Assembly: GCF_000164695.2 (NCBI RefSeq) | Contig: NC_014643.1 | Location: 1,116,001 to 1,180,000 of the forward strand | Length of the DNA: 64,000 bases | Reading direction: 5' to 3' | Origin: Rothia dentocariosa ATCC 17931 | GTDB taxonomy: Bacteria; Actinomycetota; Actinomycetes; Actinomycetales; Micrococcaceae | Shown: positions 17,188 through 24,929 of the stretch, one piece after another | Layout: every line of letters starts with the position of its first letter | How positions within the stretch are numbered: the first letter of the stretch is position 1 | Program-made: the position numbers and the translations under genes | Notes under the pieces: model-generated | Database searches by the model: none | The model's input: the letters and a program-made list of their open reading frames with translations, nothing else | Told to the model about the DNA's origin: nothing

Positions 17188-17759
17188 TGGACGAAAAAAT
17201 ATCTCTAGATTTTCATAGGATACATCTCCACATTACCGGTTCGGTTAATGCTGCTTTGGTACCATATTGGATTAATTGGTCTAGGAGGATTTATCATGAT
17301 TTGATTGTTACTGCTTCAGTGACAGAATCAGCATGTAGGTTTGTATCTATTGATGCGCTAAAATCTTTAACGGATGGTAAGGCATGGATAGACTCTTGGG
17401 GTAGCGATTATCCTATTCAGGTGCATGAAGGTCTTGAGAAATATACGGATGTGGTAGCGATATTTCCTGCGTCGATTAATACAATTATGCAATTGGCCTC
17501 TGGATTTACAAATACACCTATGCAGATGGCTATTCAACTGACTAGGTTACCTGTTTCAATAGCTCGCGCATTTCCTGGAGATAATAATATTATTGAGGAT
17601 AAATTAAATAATTTAATATCAAAACGAGATAATATTGTTATATCTAAAGAAATGCCTGCGTATTCTTTGTCTAAAAAATCTTGGGGAGGTAGTACTGGTT
17701 TCTACTATCCGTTTGTGCTTCAATCACTTCAAGATTTAATATCTGATTTAAATATTTAA
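17187..17759 (+). CDS. linD: Linaridin cysteine decarboxylase (HFCD flavoprotein, CypD-like)
   Basis: A 190-residue protein of the homo-oligomeric flavin-containing Cys decarboxylase family (EpiD, CypD). It opens with IHLHITGSVNAALVPYW, the flavin-binding strand and helix, has the catalytic-type His80 followed by PASINT (94-99), a form of the PASANT motif, and a following hydrophobic helix. It is expected to oxidatively decarboxylate the C-terminal Cys of the precursor, giving the thioenol that closes the aminovinyl-cysteine ring. The precursor's LVC ending fits that substrate. It is the last gene of the overlapping operon. Confidence 0.88.
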   Translation: MDEKISLDFHRIHLHITGSVNAALVPYWINWSRRIYHDLIVTASVTESACRFVSIDALKSLTDGKAWIDSWGSDYPIQVHEGLEKYTDVVAIFPASINTIMQLASGFTNTPMQMAIQLTRLPVSIARAFPGDNNIIEDKLNNLISKRDNIVISKEMPAYSLSKKSWGGSTGFYYPFVLQSLQDLISDLNI

Positions 17760-17760
17760 T

Positions 17761-18020
17761 TTATATTATTTTTGTGTAAATTCTATAAATAGTTGGTGTT
17801 GTGGGATCGGGATTGAAAAGATGAATGATAAGTATTTCGATTTTTGGTAGGATTGTTGGATAAAGTTTATTGAATCTAGCGTATCCCCCGCTGTGGTATA
17901 CAATGTTTTCATAACTTTGAATATATGAGACTGTATTATTATATTTTTCTGTTGCGCATGCTACAGATATTTTATCGAATCTCAGAATGTAGGGTTTAGA
18001 AATTTGTCGATATAGCTAGC
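17761..18020 (-). pseudogene. AT-rich gene fragment, minus strand
   Basis: An open frame of about 85 codons ends at the stop complementary to 17761-17763 and contains YILRFDKISVACATEKYNN and IVYHSGGYARFNKLYP, a protein-like composition with the same AT-rich codon use as the linaridin genes. It has no start codon; an in-frame stop lies at its upstream edge, so it looks like the C-terminal remnant of a gene. It is not recognised. It is convergent with the decarboxylase gene. Confidence 0.4.
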
Positions 18021-19029
18021 TCAAAGAAACTTTTTGTATATGAATTTATATCTGACGATTTACAAAAGGTCGGTGATTATTCATGAGCATTCTAAGCCAG
18101 AAGATTAGCCACGTTCCGCCGAGAAAACTCTTTGATAATGAGGTTAGGTTCGGTACTTTTGTGAGTGAATTTGCGGGCAGACGACCCTTTCCATTACTGA
18201 TCAGCGGTTAGTGCTCTGCCAATGGAGATCTTTCTCGGTCTTAGTAGAGCTGCTCTCCGAGTGTTTCTCCCAAGTGTAGTAATGGGCTCTAATCCCTAAT
18301 GGAATTAGCTATCTCATATCTTTATCTGGATTCTAGGAATTTGTCCAGCTTGTGATATCGATAGGCGGAGGCATCTTGACACGCACTCGGCACCAATCGG
18401 TCATCACCTGTAACATCTTCTAAGGCGTAAATAACCTGATGATTGGTTGGATCCCTAGGGTGGTGTTTATTGTTGTACAGACATATCTGGCGATGCTCTA
18501 GGTGCCCTATCTACGGTGGGCGTGGTTTCACAGGTCTTTAGTAAATCGTGTGGATGGGAAGGTGTGGTAGTTTATAGAATAGTTGATAGTTTTTGTCAAG
18601 TTTAACTAATGTGTGGCCGATGGTTTGTGGGGATACCCTGAAATCTTCCCCTAAGACTTCTTCGGTATGACTCTTGTGAAGGTATAACAGGTTTTTGAGG
18701 ATAGGACTGTGGAGGGGTAAATGCTGATATGGTGAGATAGGTGATAATCTCTATCTACAGATGTTATCGGTGTTTGTTTGTTCCGTCGTAAATCTACACA
18801 GGTAGAAGAGCCAGTTTTACTATATACCTCGGGGGAGGGGTCCTGTATGAACTACCCTCATGGTTGACCTTTAAAATATTACGAAAGCATAATTAGGACT
18901 TGTTCACTCTCAGCGGCTTAAACGCTTGGTCTGGGAGCTTTTTATTAATCTATTCTTTTCATTTAGCTTTTTGTAAGACATGTCTGTAGGGCAGCGTGTA
19001 TAAGAGATAAATCTTGGAAGTAAGGTGAC
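18021..19029. other. Decayed 1-kb interval between linD and the FAD oxidoreductase
   Basis: No intact gene of useful length. A 42-residue plus-strand frame (18083-18211, MSILSQKISHVPPRKLFDN at its start) may be a truncated N-terminus. On the minus strand a frame interrupted by several stops runs through 18350-18700 (containing GEDFRVSPQTIGHTLVKLD and GDDRLVPSACQDASAYRYH), which looks like a decayed protein, perhaps a DNA-binding or transposase protein. A linaridin methyltransferase or transporter may once have been here, but the sequence does not show that. Confidence 0.45.
18907..18945 (+). terminator. Rho-independent-type terminator
   Basis: CTCTCAG pairs with CTGGGAG (7 bp including one G-T) around a 17-nt loop that can itself fold (GCG..CGC), followed by CTTTTTATT. 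It lies just upstream of the FAD oxidoreductase and would end transcription coming from the decayed interval. Confidence 0.55.
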
Positions 19030-20439
19030 ATGGAAGCAGCAATAGTCGGTAGTGGTCCAAATGGGTTAGCTGCCGCGATTACATTGGCTCAACAAGGTGT
19101 CAAGGCACATGTGTTTGAGGCATCTAGTACTCCAGGTGGCGGTATGCGTAGCCATGAGCAATTACGTTCAGGGGTTATTCATGACATGTGCTCTGCAGTC
19201 CACCCTTTTACATCAGTTAGCCCGTTCTTCACCAATGTTGACTTGCGCCGTTATGGGCTTCGTTTCGCGTTGCCTGAGGTGGATTTAGCCCATCCTGTAG
19301 ATGAGGATCGTATCGGTGTGTTGTACCGCGACATTGATCGTACTGCGGCAGGTTTGAGACGTGATGGGAAGATCTGGAAAGCAACATTTGGTCCTTTAGC
19401 ACGCAACTTTAACAAGATAGCGCAGGATCTTCTGGGACCCGTCTTGAATATTCCCAAACATCCTTTAGTGACTCTTTCGTTTGGTATTAATGCGGTTCTT
19501 CCTGCTCAATTATCGGCATATCGTTGGCGTGAACCTGCTACCCGCGCCCTTTTTGGTGGCATAGCTGCGCATGCAATCACGCGGCTTGATACTCCCATGA
19601 GTTCTGCAGTAGGGATGATGCTTACAGCTGCTGCTCATGCTACCGGTTGGCCTGTTGCCGTTGGAGGCAGTGGAGCGATAGCTGATGCGATGGTAGCTGA
19701 GCTGTCTTCATATGGTGGAGAAATTACCTGCAATACCCGTATTACCTCAATAGAACAACTTACAGGATTCGATATCATTATGCTGGATACCTCACCACAT
19801 GCTGCAGCGGAGATTTTGAAGGATCGGTTACCGAAGAGGCAGCGTCGTGCGTATCAGGCATACCGTTTTGGGCCGGGGGCGTTTAAGGTAGATTTTGTGA
19901 TTAGGGGCCATATCCCGTGGACTCATAAAGCTGCCCGTCAGGCAGGCACGGTGCATTTGGGCGGTACGCTTTCGCAGATTGCTGCTACAGAAAAGCAGGC
20001 GGTGAAAGGGAACCTATATGAGTGTCCTTTTGTGCTTGTCGGGCAACAGTATTTGGCGGATCCTAGCCGCTCTGATGGTGAGCACCATCCTGTGTGGGCT
20101 TATGCGCATGTTCCTCAAGGATACCCATATGATGTTACTGAACATATTGTGCGGCAGATTGAGCGTTATGCGCCGGGATTTCGTGACATTATTGTCGATT
20201 CAGTCTCGTATTCTACTGAGACGCTGGAGGGTTATAACGAAAATTATGTAGGTGGTGACATTATTGGTGGTGCCACAGATATGCGTCAGTTACTAGCGCG
20301 CCCAATATTTTCCGCAGATCCCTATGCGACGGGGGTTTCGGGCGTGTATCTTTGTTCGGCGTCTACGCCTCCTGGAGCTGGGGTTCATGGTATGTGTGGG
20401 CTGCAAGCGGCTCGTCGCGCCTTGAAGTTATTGGTATAA
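19030..20439 (+). CDS. FAD-dependent oxidoreductase, phytoene-desaturase-like
   Basis: A 469-residue flavoprotein of the COG1233 type. It has the N-terminal Rossmann motif VGSGPNGLAAA (residues 6-16), an acidic end of the second strand (VFEASSTPGGG) and a C-terminal FAD block VYLCSASTPPGAGVHGMCG. Such proteins oxidise or desaturate hydrophobic substrates at the membrane. Related oxidoreductases occur in some linaridin clusters (LegE in legonaridin), so it may act on the nearby peptide; equally, this family is common as a stand-alone gene in actinobacteria. It starts 4 nt after AAGG, and its GC content is higher than that of the linaridin genes, with 1.27 kb of decayed DNA between. Confidence 0.85.
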   Translation: MEAAIVGSGPNGLAAAITLAQQGVKAHVFEASSTPGGGMRSHEQLRSGVIHDMCSAVHPFTSVSPFFTNVDLRRYGLRFALPEVDLAHPVDEDRIGVLYRDIDRTAAGLRRDGKIWKATFGPLARNFNKIAQDLLGPVLNIPKHPLVTLSFGINAVLPAQLSAYRWREPATRALFGGIAAHAITRLDTPMSSAVGMMLTAAAHATGWPVAVGGSGAIADAMVAELSSYGGEITCNTRITSIEQLTGFDIIMLDTSPHAAAEILKDRLPKRQRRAYQAYRFGPGAFKVDFVIRGHIPWTHKAARQAGTVHLGGTLSQIAATEKQAVKGNLYECPFVLVGQQYLADPSRSDGEHHPVWAYAHVPQGYPYDVTEHIVRQIERYAPGFRDIIVDSVSYSTETLEGYNENYVGGDIIGGATDMRQLLARPIFSADPYATGVSGVYLCSASTPPGAGVHGMCGLQAARRALKLLV

Positions 20440-20688
20440 ACACAACGTTGAAACAGTTATTTATTTGAGTTGTTTCTAGTCAAAATATTTACGGATTACT
20501 ACCCCAAACATGCTAAGGGGACGTAGAATAATGTGGAGGTTTGAAGGTGAAGAAACTCTACCCTGCCCAAGACACGGAGAATAAAGGCTCTTTACCTGCC
20601 TGTAAAGGTGGATTCTAAAACCATACCCCACCGTACAAACCTTCACTTGTATAGTGGCAGAGGTAACCACTAGATCATCCGCACCCTC
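20440..20688. other. Intergenic DNA before the transposase remnant
   Basis: No gene is supported. The stretch contains GGTTTGAAGGTGAAG and a partly complementary ACCTTCACTTG some 100 bp later, and probably represents more of the decayed insertion sequence that follows. Confidence 0.4.
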
Positions 20689-20909
20689 AAGGGATACTCT
20701 CTGATAGTCCCGACTAGGAAATCACCTAGTGGGGAGCTTGTCAAGAGTGATAAGCAGCTCAATCGTTAAATTAACCGCTACTGTGTCGTCATCGAACGTA
20801 TAGTCCTCAGATCAAGTGCTGGTGAGTACTCTCCGAGGCGTTCCGCAAATCTCTGGGCTTATGTCACCGGGTATTCTCCATCGCGCGAGGCTTATTTTTG
20901 CTTCGATGA
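20689..20909 (+). pseudogene. Broken IS transposase (IS5-like DDE, C-terminal part)
   Basis: The frame reads KGYSLIVPTRKSPSGELVK, then SDKQLNR, a stop, then INRYCVVIERI. After a shift in frame it continues with VLSEAFRKSLGLCHRVFSI and a stop. This order (DKGY, SDKQxN, INxxRxxIERxIAxxKxW, RxxL) is the C-terminal third of IS5-group DDE transposases, including the final Glu region. It has at least one stop and one frameshift, and the N-terminal two thirds are missing. It marks past mobile-element activity between the linaridin and lanthipeptide clusters. Confidence 0.75.
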
Positions 20910-21443
20910 CACTCAAGTAAATTAATACTCTCATATAAAATAAACTTAATTTAGTTCACTGACTTAAATAAATTTAGAATAAATGTATAAATTTAGGCCT
21001 GTAGGTTGTGTAGGAAAATTTTTTAAAAATATTTGTATCCCCTTACCCTGTGCATCGTGTTCAATTCTAGGTGTATAAATAACGACATTAAATTTTGAAA
21101 GTTTCCTTTTGAATTTACAGTTCTGCCTTGGTATGCCAAGCTGAATAGAAGTTTTGATTGGCGACTGGTATATTTTACCCAAAAAATAGATTTAAAATAA
21201 TTATTTATTTATATAATCTTAAATTACTTTAAGTGGTTGTTATTCTTGACTGTGTGCTTCCGGGTTTGTTAGGTTTAAATTGTCAGTAAGCTTTGGAGCT
21301 GTGTGAAGCTTCTAGAGTGGATTGGCAAGCTAGGAGGGCTGTATAAATGTTGTTCACGTGTACCTAGTTTTGTAAAATTAATGATGCTTACATGTGAAGG
21401 ACATATTGCCCTAAAAATTTTAAGGAATTCTGGAGGAGTTTTT
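20910..21443. other. AT-rich leader region of lanthipeptide cassette 1
   Basis: About 530 bp without a supported gene. Small frames here (a 72-residue minus-strand frame at 20964-21182 and an extension of the precursor frame upstream to 21303) have poor starts and AT-rich chance composition. A possible promoter, TTGACT (21246) and TAGGTT (21270) with 18-bp spacing, would give a leader of about 160 nt before the first precursor gene. Confidence 0.45.
21246..21275 (+). promoter_or_regulatory. Possible promoter of lanthipeptide cassette 1
   Basis: TTGACT and TAGGTT are spaced by 18 bp and followed by TTAAAT, upstream of two precursor genes, lanM and lanT that all run in the same direction. The match to the general sigma consensus is moderate. 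Confidence 0.35.
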
Positions 21444-21569
21444 ATGGATAAGGATACTGTTCTTTTGGAGGAGCTTGCTGGGCAGGAGATTGCTCAGATT
21501 AGTGGTGGTGTGGATAATATAGATTTCGGTTTCTGGCACGCATTGGAGAGCATATATCGCGTTTTTTAG
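21444..21569 (+). CDS. Cys-free lanthipeptide-type precursor with FGFW core
   Basis: A 41-residue peptide preceded by a strong GGAGGAG 7 nt before the ATG. The first 22 residues (MDKDTVLLEELAGQEIAQIS then GG) are a standard double-glycine leader of the same kind as the next two precursors. The following 19 residues (VDNIDFGFWHALESIYRVF) have no Cys and one Ser, so no lanthionine ring is possible. The core may be exported by the adjacent C39 transporter unmodified or only dehydrated, or it may be a degenerate precursor. It shares the FGFW motif with the Gly-rich precursor of cassette 2. The gene lies 56 bp ahead of the second precursor in the same operon. Confidence 0.75.
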   Translation: MDKDTVLLEELAGQEIAQISGGVDNIDFGFWHALESIYRVF

Positions 21570-21625
21570 TTAGTTTGTGAAATGTGAATCATAGCTATTT
21601 TTGACGAAAGAAAGGAAGATTTACA

Positions 21626-21781
21626 ATGCCTCAGGATATAACTCTGTTGGAAGAAATATCTGAACAGGATCTCTCTCAGGTAAATGGTGGTACTGCTTTC
21701 CCTGGATGGTATAGCAAGGTAATCGGTAATCGAGGTCGCGTATGTACTGTCACAGTGGAGTGCATGTCCGTGTGTCAGTAA
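21626..21781 (+). CDS. lanA: Class II lanthipeptide precursor, two-component alpha-type
   Basis: A 51-residue precursor with AAAGGAAG 7 nt before the ATG. The leader (MPQDITLLEEISEQDLSQVN) ends in GG at 21-22, the cut site for the C39 domain of LanT. The 29-residue core contains WYS and ends GNRGRVCTVTVECMSVCQ. CTVTVEC fits the CTxTxEC lipid II-binding ring of mersacidin, actagardine and the alpha peptides of two-component lantibiotics; the whole end resembles haloduracin alpha (recalled as GNKGAYCTLTVECMPSCN). Three Cys (40, 46, 50) and Thr/Ser residues allow up to three rings. lanM follows 131 bp downstream. No beta peptide is adjacent. Confidence 0.9.
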   Translation: MPQDITLLEEISEQDLSQVNGGTAFPGWYSKVIGNRGRVCTVTVECMSVCQ

Positions 21782-21912
21782 TGTAACTTTGTGCAAGTTG
21801 TTGTCATTGTTGCTGTTTATTTTTATATAGTTTTTACTATATATAGTTATAAGAAAAGCGTCATACTTTGGTGAGCATCTTAAGCGAAGTCGGTGGGTAA
21901 AGGAGAATATGG

Positions 21913-24900
21913 GTGTTAGTCAGGAAATTTCTTCCTGAGCTGGATGATAATCAATTTCAGCAATTAGTATCAAATATATTGAATACTTCCCTATTGGAGG
22001 AATTGGAGACTACCTCAAGGCCTGAGCCTATCGTACTGTTACCGACTCCAGCGTCTATGACGCTGGGGTCGGTTTCTGAGTCTTTTATGTTCCATGCCCT
22101 ATTCATGAACTTGATGGCGCATGAGGACGAGCATATGTGTCAGATCGTTCAAAAATTTGCCTATGCTAACGCAAAACACATCGATGGTCTCACTGAACAG
22201 CTTATGGGTGCTCTCAGGGGGCGACTGCTCAATTTCTATCTACGCCCACTGGTAGCTCATGTCAAAAAAATCTCTGCGCAAGGACTTTTACACGGAGAAA
22301 CCCCTGAAGAACGGTATGAAGACTATTGTCGTCGCTGGTATGAAGATTTTCAGGACGACTTTTATGCCATTTATCCGCTCCTTCAGCATGTTCATACGAC
22401 GATCGTAGATCAGTTTTACATAGCAGTGTCGGAGATTTTTGAGCGGGTCCAAACTCATGAGAGTGATATACGAAAACTTCTCGGTGTCACAGATGATGAC
22501 CCTCTGAAGCTAGAGTCTCTTGTGCTAGCTGGCGACCATCATAATGGTGGGCGTACCGGCTGCGTGCTGGTATTCCAGCAAGGAACTGTAGTGTATAAGC
22601 CCCGCAGTATCGAAGGTGAGCAAGCATATTACAACATCATCCAGAAGCTCGCTGAGTATGGTGCCCCCGCTATGCGTGCCGCCCGGGTAGCGGTCGGTAA
22701 TGGGTACGGGTTCATGGAATTTATCGAACGGGAAGAAGTCGATTTCTCATCAGAGGATTTCCTGGAGTCTTCCGGTCGACTTGCGGCCTTACTGTATGCG
22801 CTTCAGACTAAGGACATGCATGAAGAGAACCTTGTCCCTCTATCAGAGGGACCTGTTCCTGTTGATCTTGAAACTATGCTTCATCCAATTCATACAGCAG
22901 CTGACGACGATCCAGTTATTCCTGCTGATAGCGCTTTTTTGTATAAACTTCGGGGGATATCAACTAGCGCATTACTTCCTACTCGCCTCATGCGAAGTGA
23001 TCCCTCCCAAGGGTATGTAGATATCGGTTTTATTCAAGGTGAACAGGGCGTTAACCCGTTTGCTGGGATGAGTGTTGAACGCCCTTTTAGAGATGATGCT
23101 GTGGTTCGATTTGTACGGGAATCAGTCCCTGAAGATACTGGTAACACGAGTGAAGCGGGATCTGATGAGCTAGAGCAGCAACGTAATTTACACGCAGCTC
23201 GAGCTTATTTCTTTGCCCGCGGATTTGCTCAGATGTATCGGTGGATTTGTGAAAACCGCTATACCGTCTTGGAAGCTGTCCGCGCCGAATGCACAGGAAT
23301 AATACTTCGTGCCGTCCTGCAGCCAACCATGTATTACAGTCAGCTGGTACGGATGTTGGGCAGCCCCGAGGCGCTTGCTTCTCAGGATGTTTTCAAAACC
23401 ATTATATTCCGAACTGCTGCTTTTGCCCCCAACCGCCCGTTGAAAATCATTATCGCTGAGGCTGAGTCGCTCTCGCGGTTAGACGTTCCTTTCTTCACAC
23501 ACCGGACAGACTTGTCTGATATCCTCTCTCCTCATGAAACTGCTGCAACTGGAGTGAGTGTTCAAAAAAATGCTCTTGAAGAGACCCTGAGTCACATTAC
23601 CGATATGAATGAGGCGGATTTAGAGGACCAGCTGAATCAAATTTGGAATGCTTTCGTGTCCCCATATCCGGCTAATACTCTAGTTTCACAACCTGCGGAT
23701 GCGTGGCGGGGGCGGGACAATTTACAAAGTGAGCGAGATTTTAGTTCCACGGTCGCCGATTATTTGGCAATTCGTTTGTATCCTGGGCTTGCTGAAGAAA
23801 GCCCTTGGACATGGGCAGCGCCTGTTCCGGGTACTCAGCAGCAACATACCGGAGCCTGGGATACTGCTGTATTGGGGCTGGATCTTTATAGCGGTTCCAT
23901 TGGTCCTGCATTATCCTTGGCGCAAGCAGCACATACTCTAGAAAATGAGGAATATGCTCAAGCAGCGTATCGTGTGTTCGATCCGATAGCAGACGTTGTC
24001 TTCTCGGAAGATATGTCGTTTGAACTGCCTGACGAGATGCGTGATACAGCCTTCATGGGCGAACCCGGTATTGCTTTTGCGCTTGCCGGTGCTGCCGAGT
24101 GTTTGAATGATCCCCGCTTGAAGGAAGCCGCTGCTGTGTTGGGGAACCGGATTGCTGAGCGTTTGGCGCAGGCAGAGCATCCGAGTCCGGATTATCTCAC
24201 CGGGCAGGTAGGTGCGGCAGCCTTGCTGCTGGGATACGACCTCGCGGATGACCGGGAAGCGCTGCTGGGCGTACTGGATCGGCACGCCCAAGACATCATC
24301 GCGGGTCGTGTCGAGGAGGAATGGTGGTCTCATAGCGGGTTCGCCCACGGTATCAGCGCCTCCATCTTCGCGTTGAGCCGGTGGAATAGGCAGATGCCTT
24401 CCTCGGAACGTGCCCAGCACGCGGTCAATATTCTACTGGAGCGCCTGCGCGAATTCGATAACGGGGAAAGCTGGGAATCACAGATCTCCGGGCAGGGTAG
24501 TCGGAACGGTGTGTGGTGCCATGGTACCGCCGGTATTTCCCTAGCCTTGGCGGCGGTACAGGTGTGGATGCCCGGGCTTTCCACCCGCGCTGATCTTGAG
24601 CGTGCTGTACACCATGCCCTGCATGAGGGGACCGGTCGTAACCTCACCTATTGCCACGGTGATTTAGGTACTCTGGATATTCTCGAATGGGTCGTCAATC
24701 ATGTTCCCGATCTGCCTGATGCCGAAAAAATCCGGGACATCCTAACCAACGGGTACAGTACCTCTCTGCTACAGGAAACCCTAGAGGATAAGTCCGTGCG
24801 CTACTCTTTGACCCCATCGTACATGGTGGGTACCTCCGGTGTGCTGTCTTGGCTGTCTCGCCGTATCGGTGGCACCCGGTTGTATACTCCGATTATTCCC

Positions 24901-24918
24901 GATTCCACTGAAGCATAG
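21913..24918 (+). CDS. lanM: Class II lanthionine synthetase LanM, cassette 1
   Basis: A 1001-residue bifunctional enzyme that phosphorylates and eliminates Ser/Thr and then cyclises Cys onto the dehydro residues. The dehydratase half carries VVYKPRS and DMHEENLVPL with DLET, and the LRAVLQPTMYY block that matches the conserved Arg/Thr elimination region. The LanC-like cyclase half has zinc ligands Cys869 (VWCHG), Cys914 and His915 (YCHGDLG). The GTG start at 21913 has GGAG 9 nt upstream; the nearby ATG is out of frame. The N-terminal half is less GC-rich than the C-terminal half. It is paralogous over its whole length to the synthetase at 28342. Confidence 0.95.
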   Translation: MLVRKFLPELDDNQFQQLVSNILNTSLLEELETTSRPEPIVLLPTPASMTLGSVSESFMFHALFMNLMAHEDEHMCQIVQKFAYANAKHIDGLTEQLMGALRGRLLNFYLRPLVAHVKKISAQGLLHGETPEERYEDYCRRWYEDFQDDFYAIYPLLQHVHTTIVDQFYIAVSEIFERVQTHESDIRKLLGVTDDDPLKLESLVLAGDHHNGGRTGCVLVFQQGTVVYKPRSIEGEQAYYNIIQKLAEYGAPAMRAARVAVGNGYGFMEFIEREEVDFSSEDFLESSGRLAALLYALQTKDMHEENLVPLSEGPVPVDLETMLHPIHTAADDDPVIPADSAFLYKLRGISTSALLPTRLMRSDPSQGYVDIGFIQGEQGVNPFAGMSVERPFRDDAVVRFVRESVPEDTGNTSEAGSDELEQQRNLHAARAYFFARGFAQMYRWICENRYTVLEAVRAECTGIILRAVLQPTMYYSQLVRMLGSPEALASQDVFKTIIFRTAAFAPNRPLKIIIAEAESLSRLDVPFFTHRTDLSDILSPHETAATGVSVQKNALEETLSHITDMNEADLEDQLNQIWNAFVSPYPANTLVSQPADAWRGRDNLQSERDFSSTVADYLAIRLYPGLAEESPWTWAAPVPGTQQQHTGAWDTAVLGLDLYSGSIGPALSLAQAAHTLENEEYAQAAYRVFDPIADVVFSEDMSFELPDEMRDTAFMGEPGIAFALAGAAECLNDPRLKEAAAVLGNRIAERLAQAEHPSPDYLTGQVGAAALLLGYDLADDREALLGVLDRHAQDIIAGRVEEEWWSHSGFAHGISASIFALSRWNRQMPSSERAQHAVNILLERLREFDNGESWESQISGQGSRNGVWCHGTAGISLALAAVQVWMPGLSTRADLERAVHHALHEGTGRNLTYCHGDLGTLDILEWVVNHVPDLPDAEKIRDILTNGYSTSLLQETLEDKSVRYSLTPSYMVGTSGVLSWLSRRIGGTRLYTPIIPDSTEA

Positions 24919-24929
24919 GGCATCAAGTC

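Noticed and set aside
20964..21182. 72-residue minus-strand frame before lanthipeptide cassette 1
   Set aside because: AT-rich chance frame without a convincing start or recognisable sequence.
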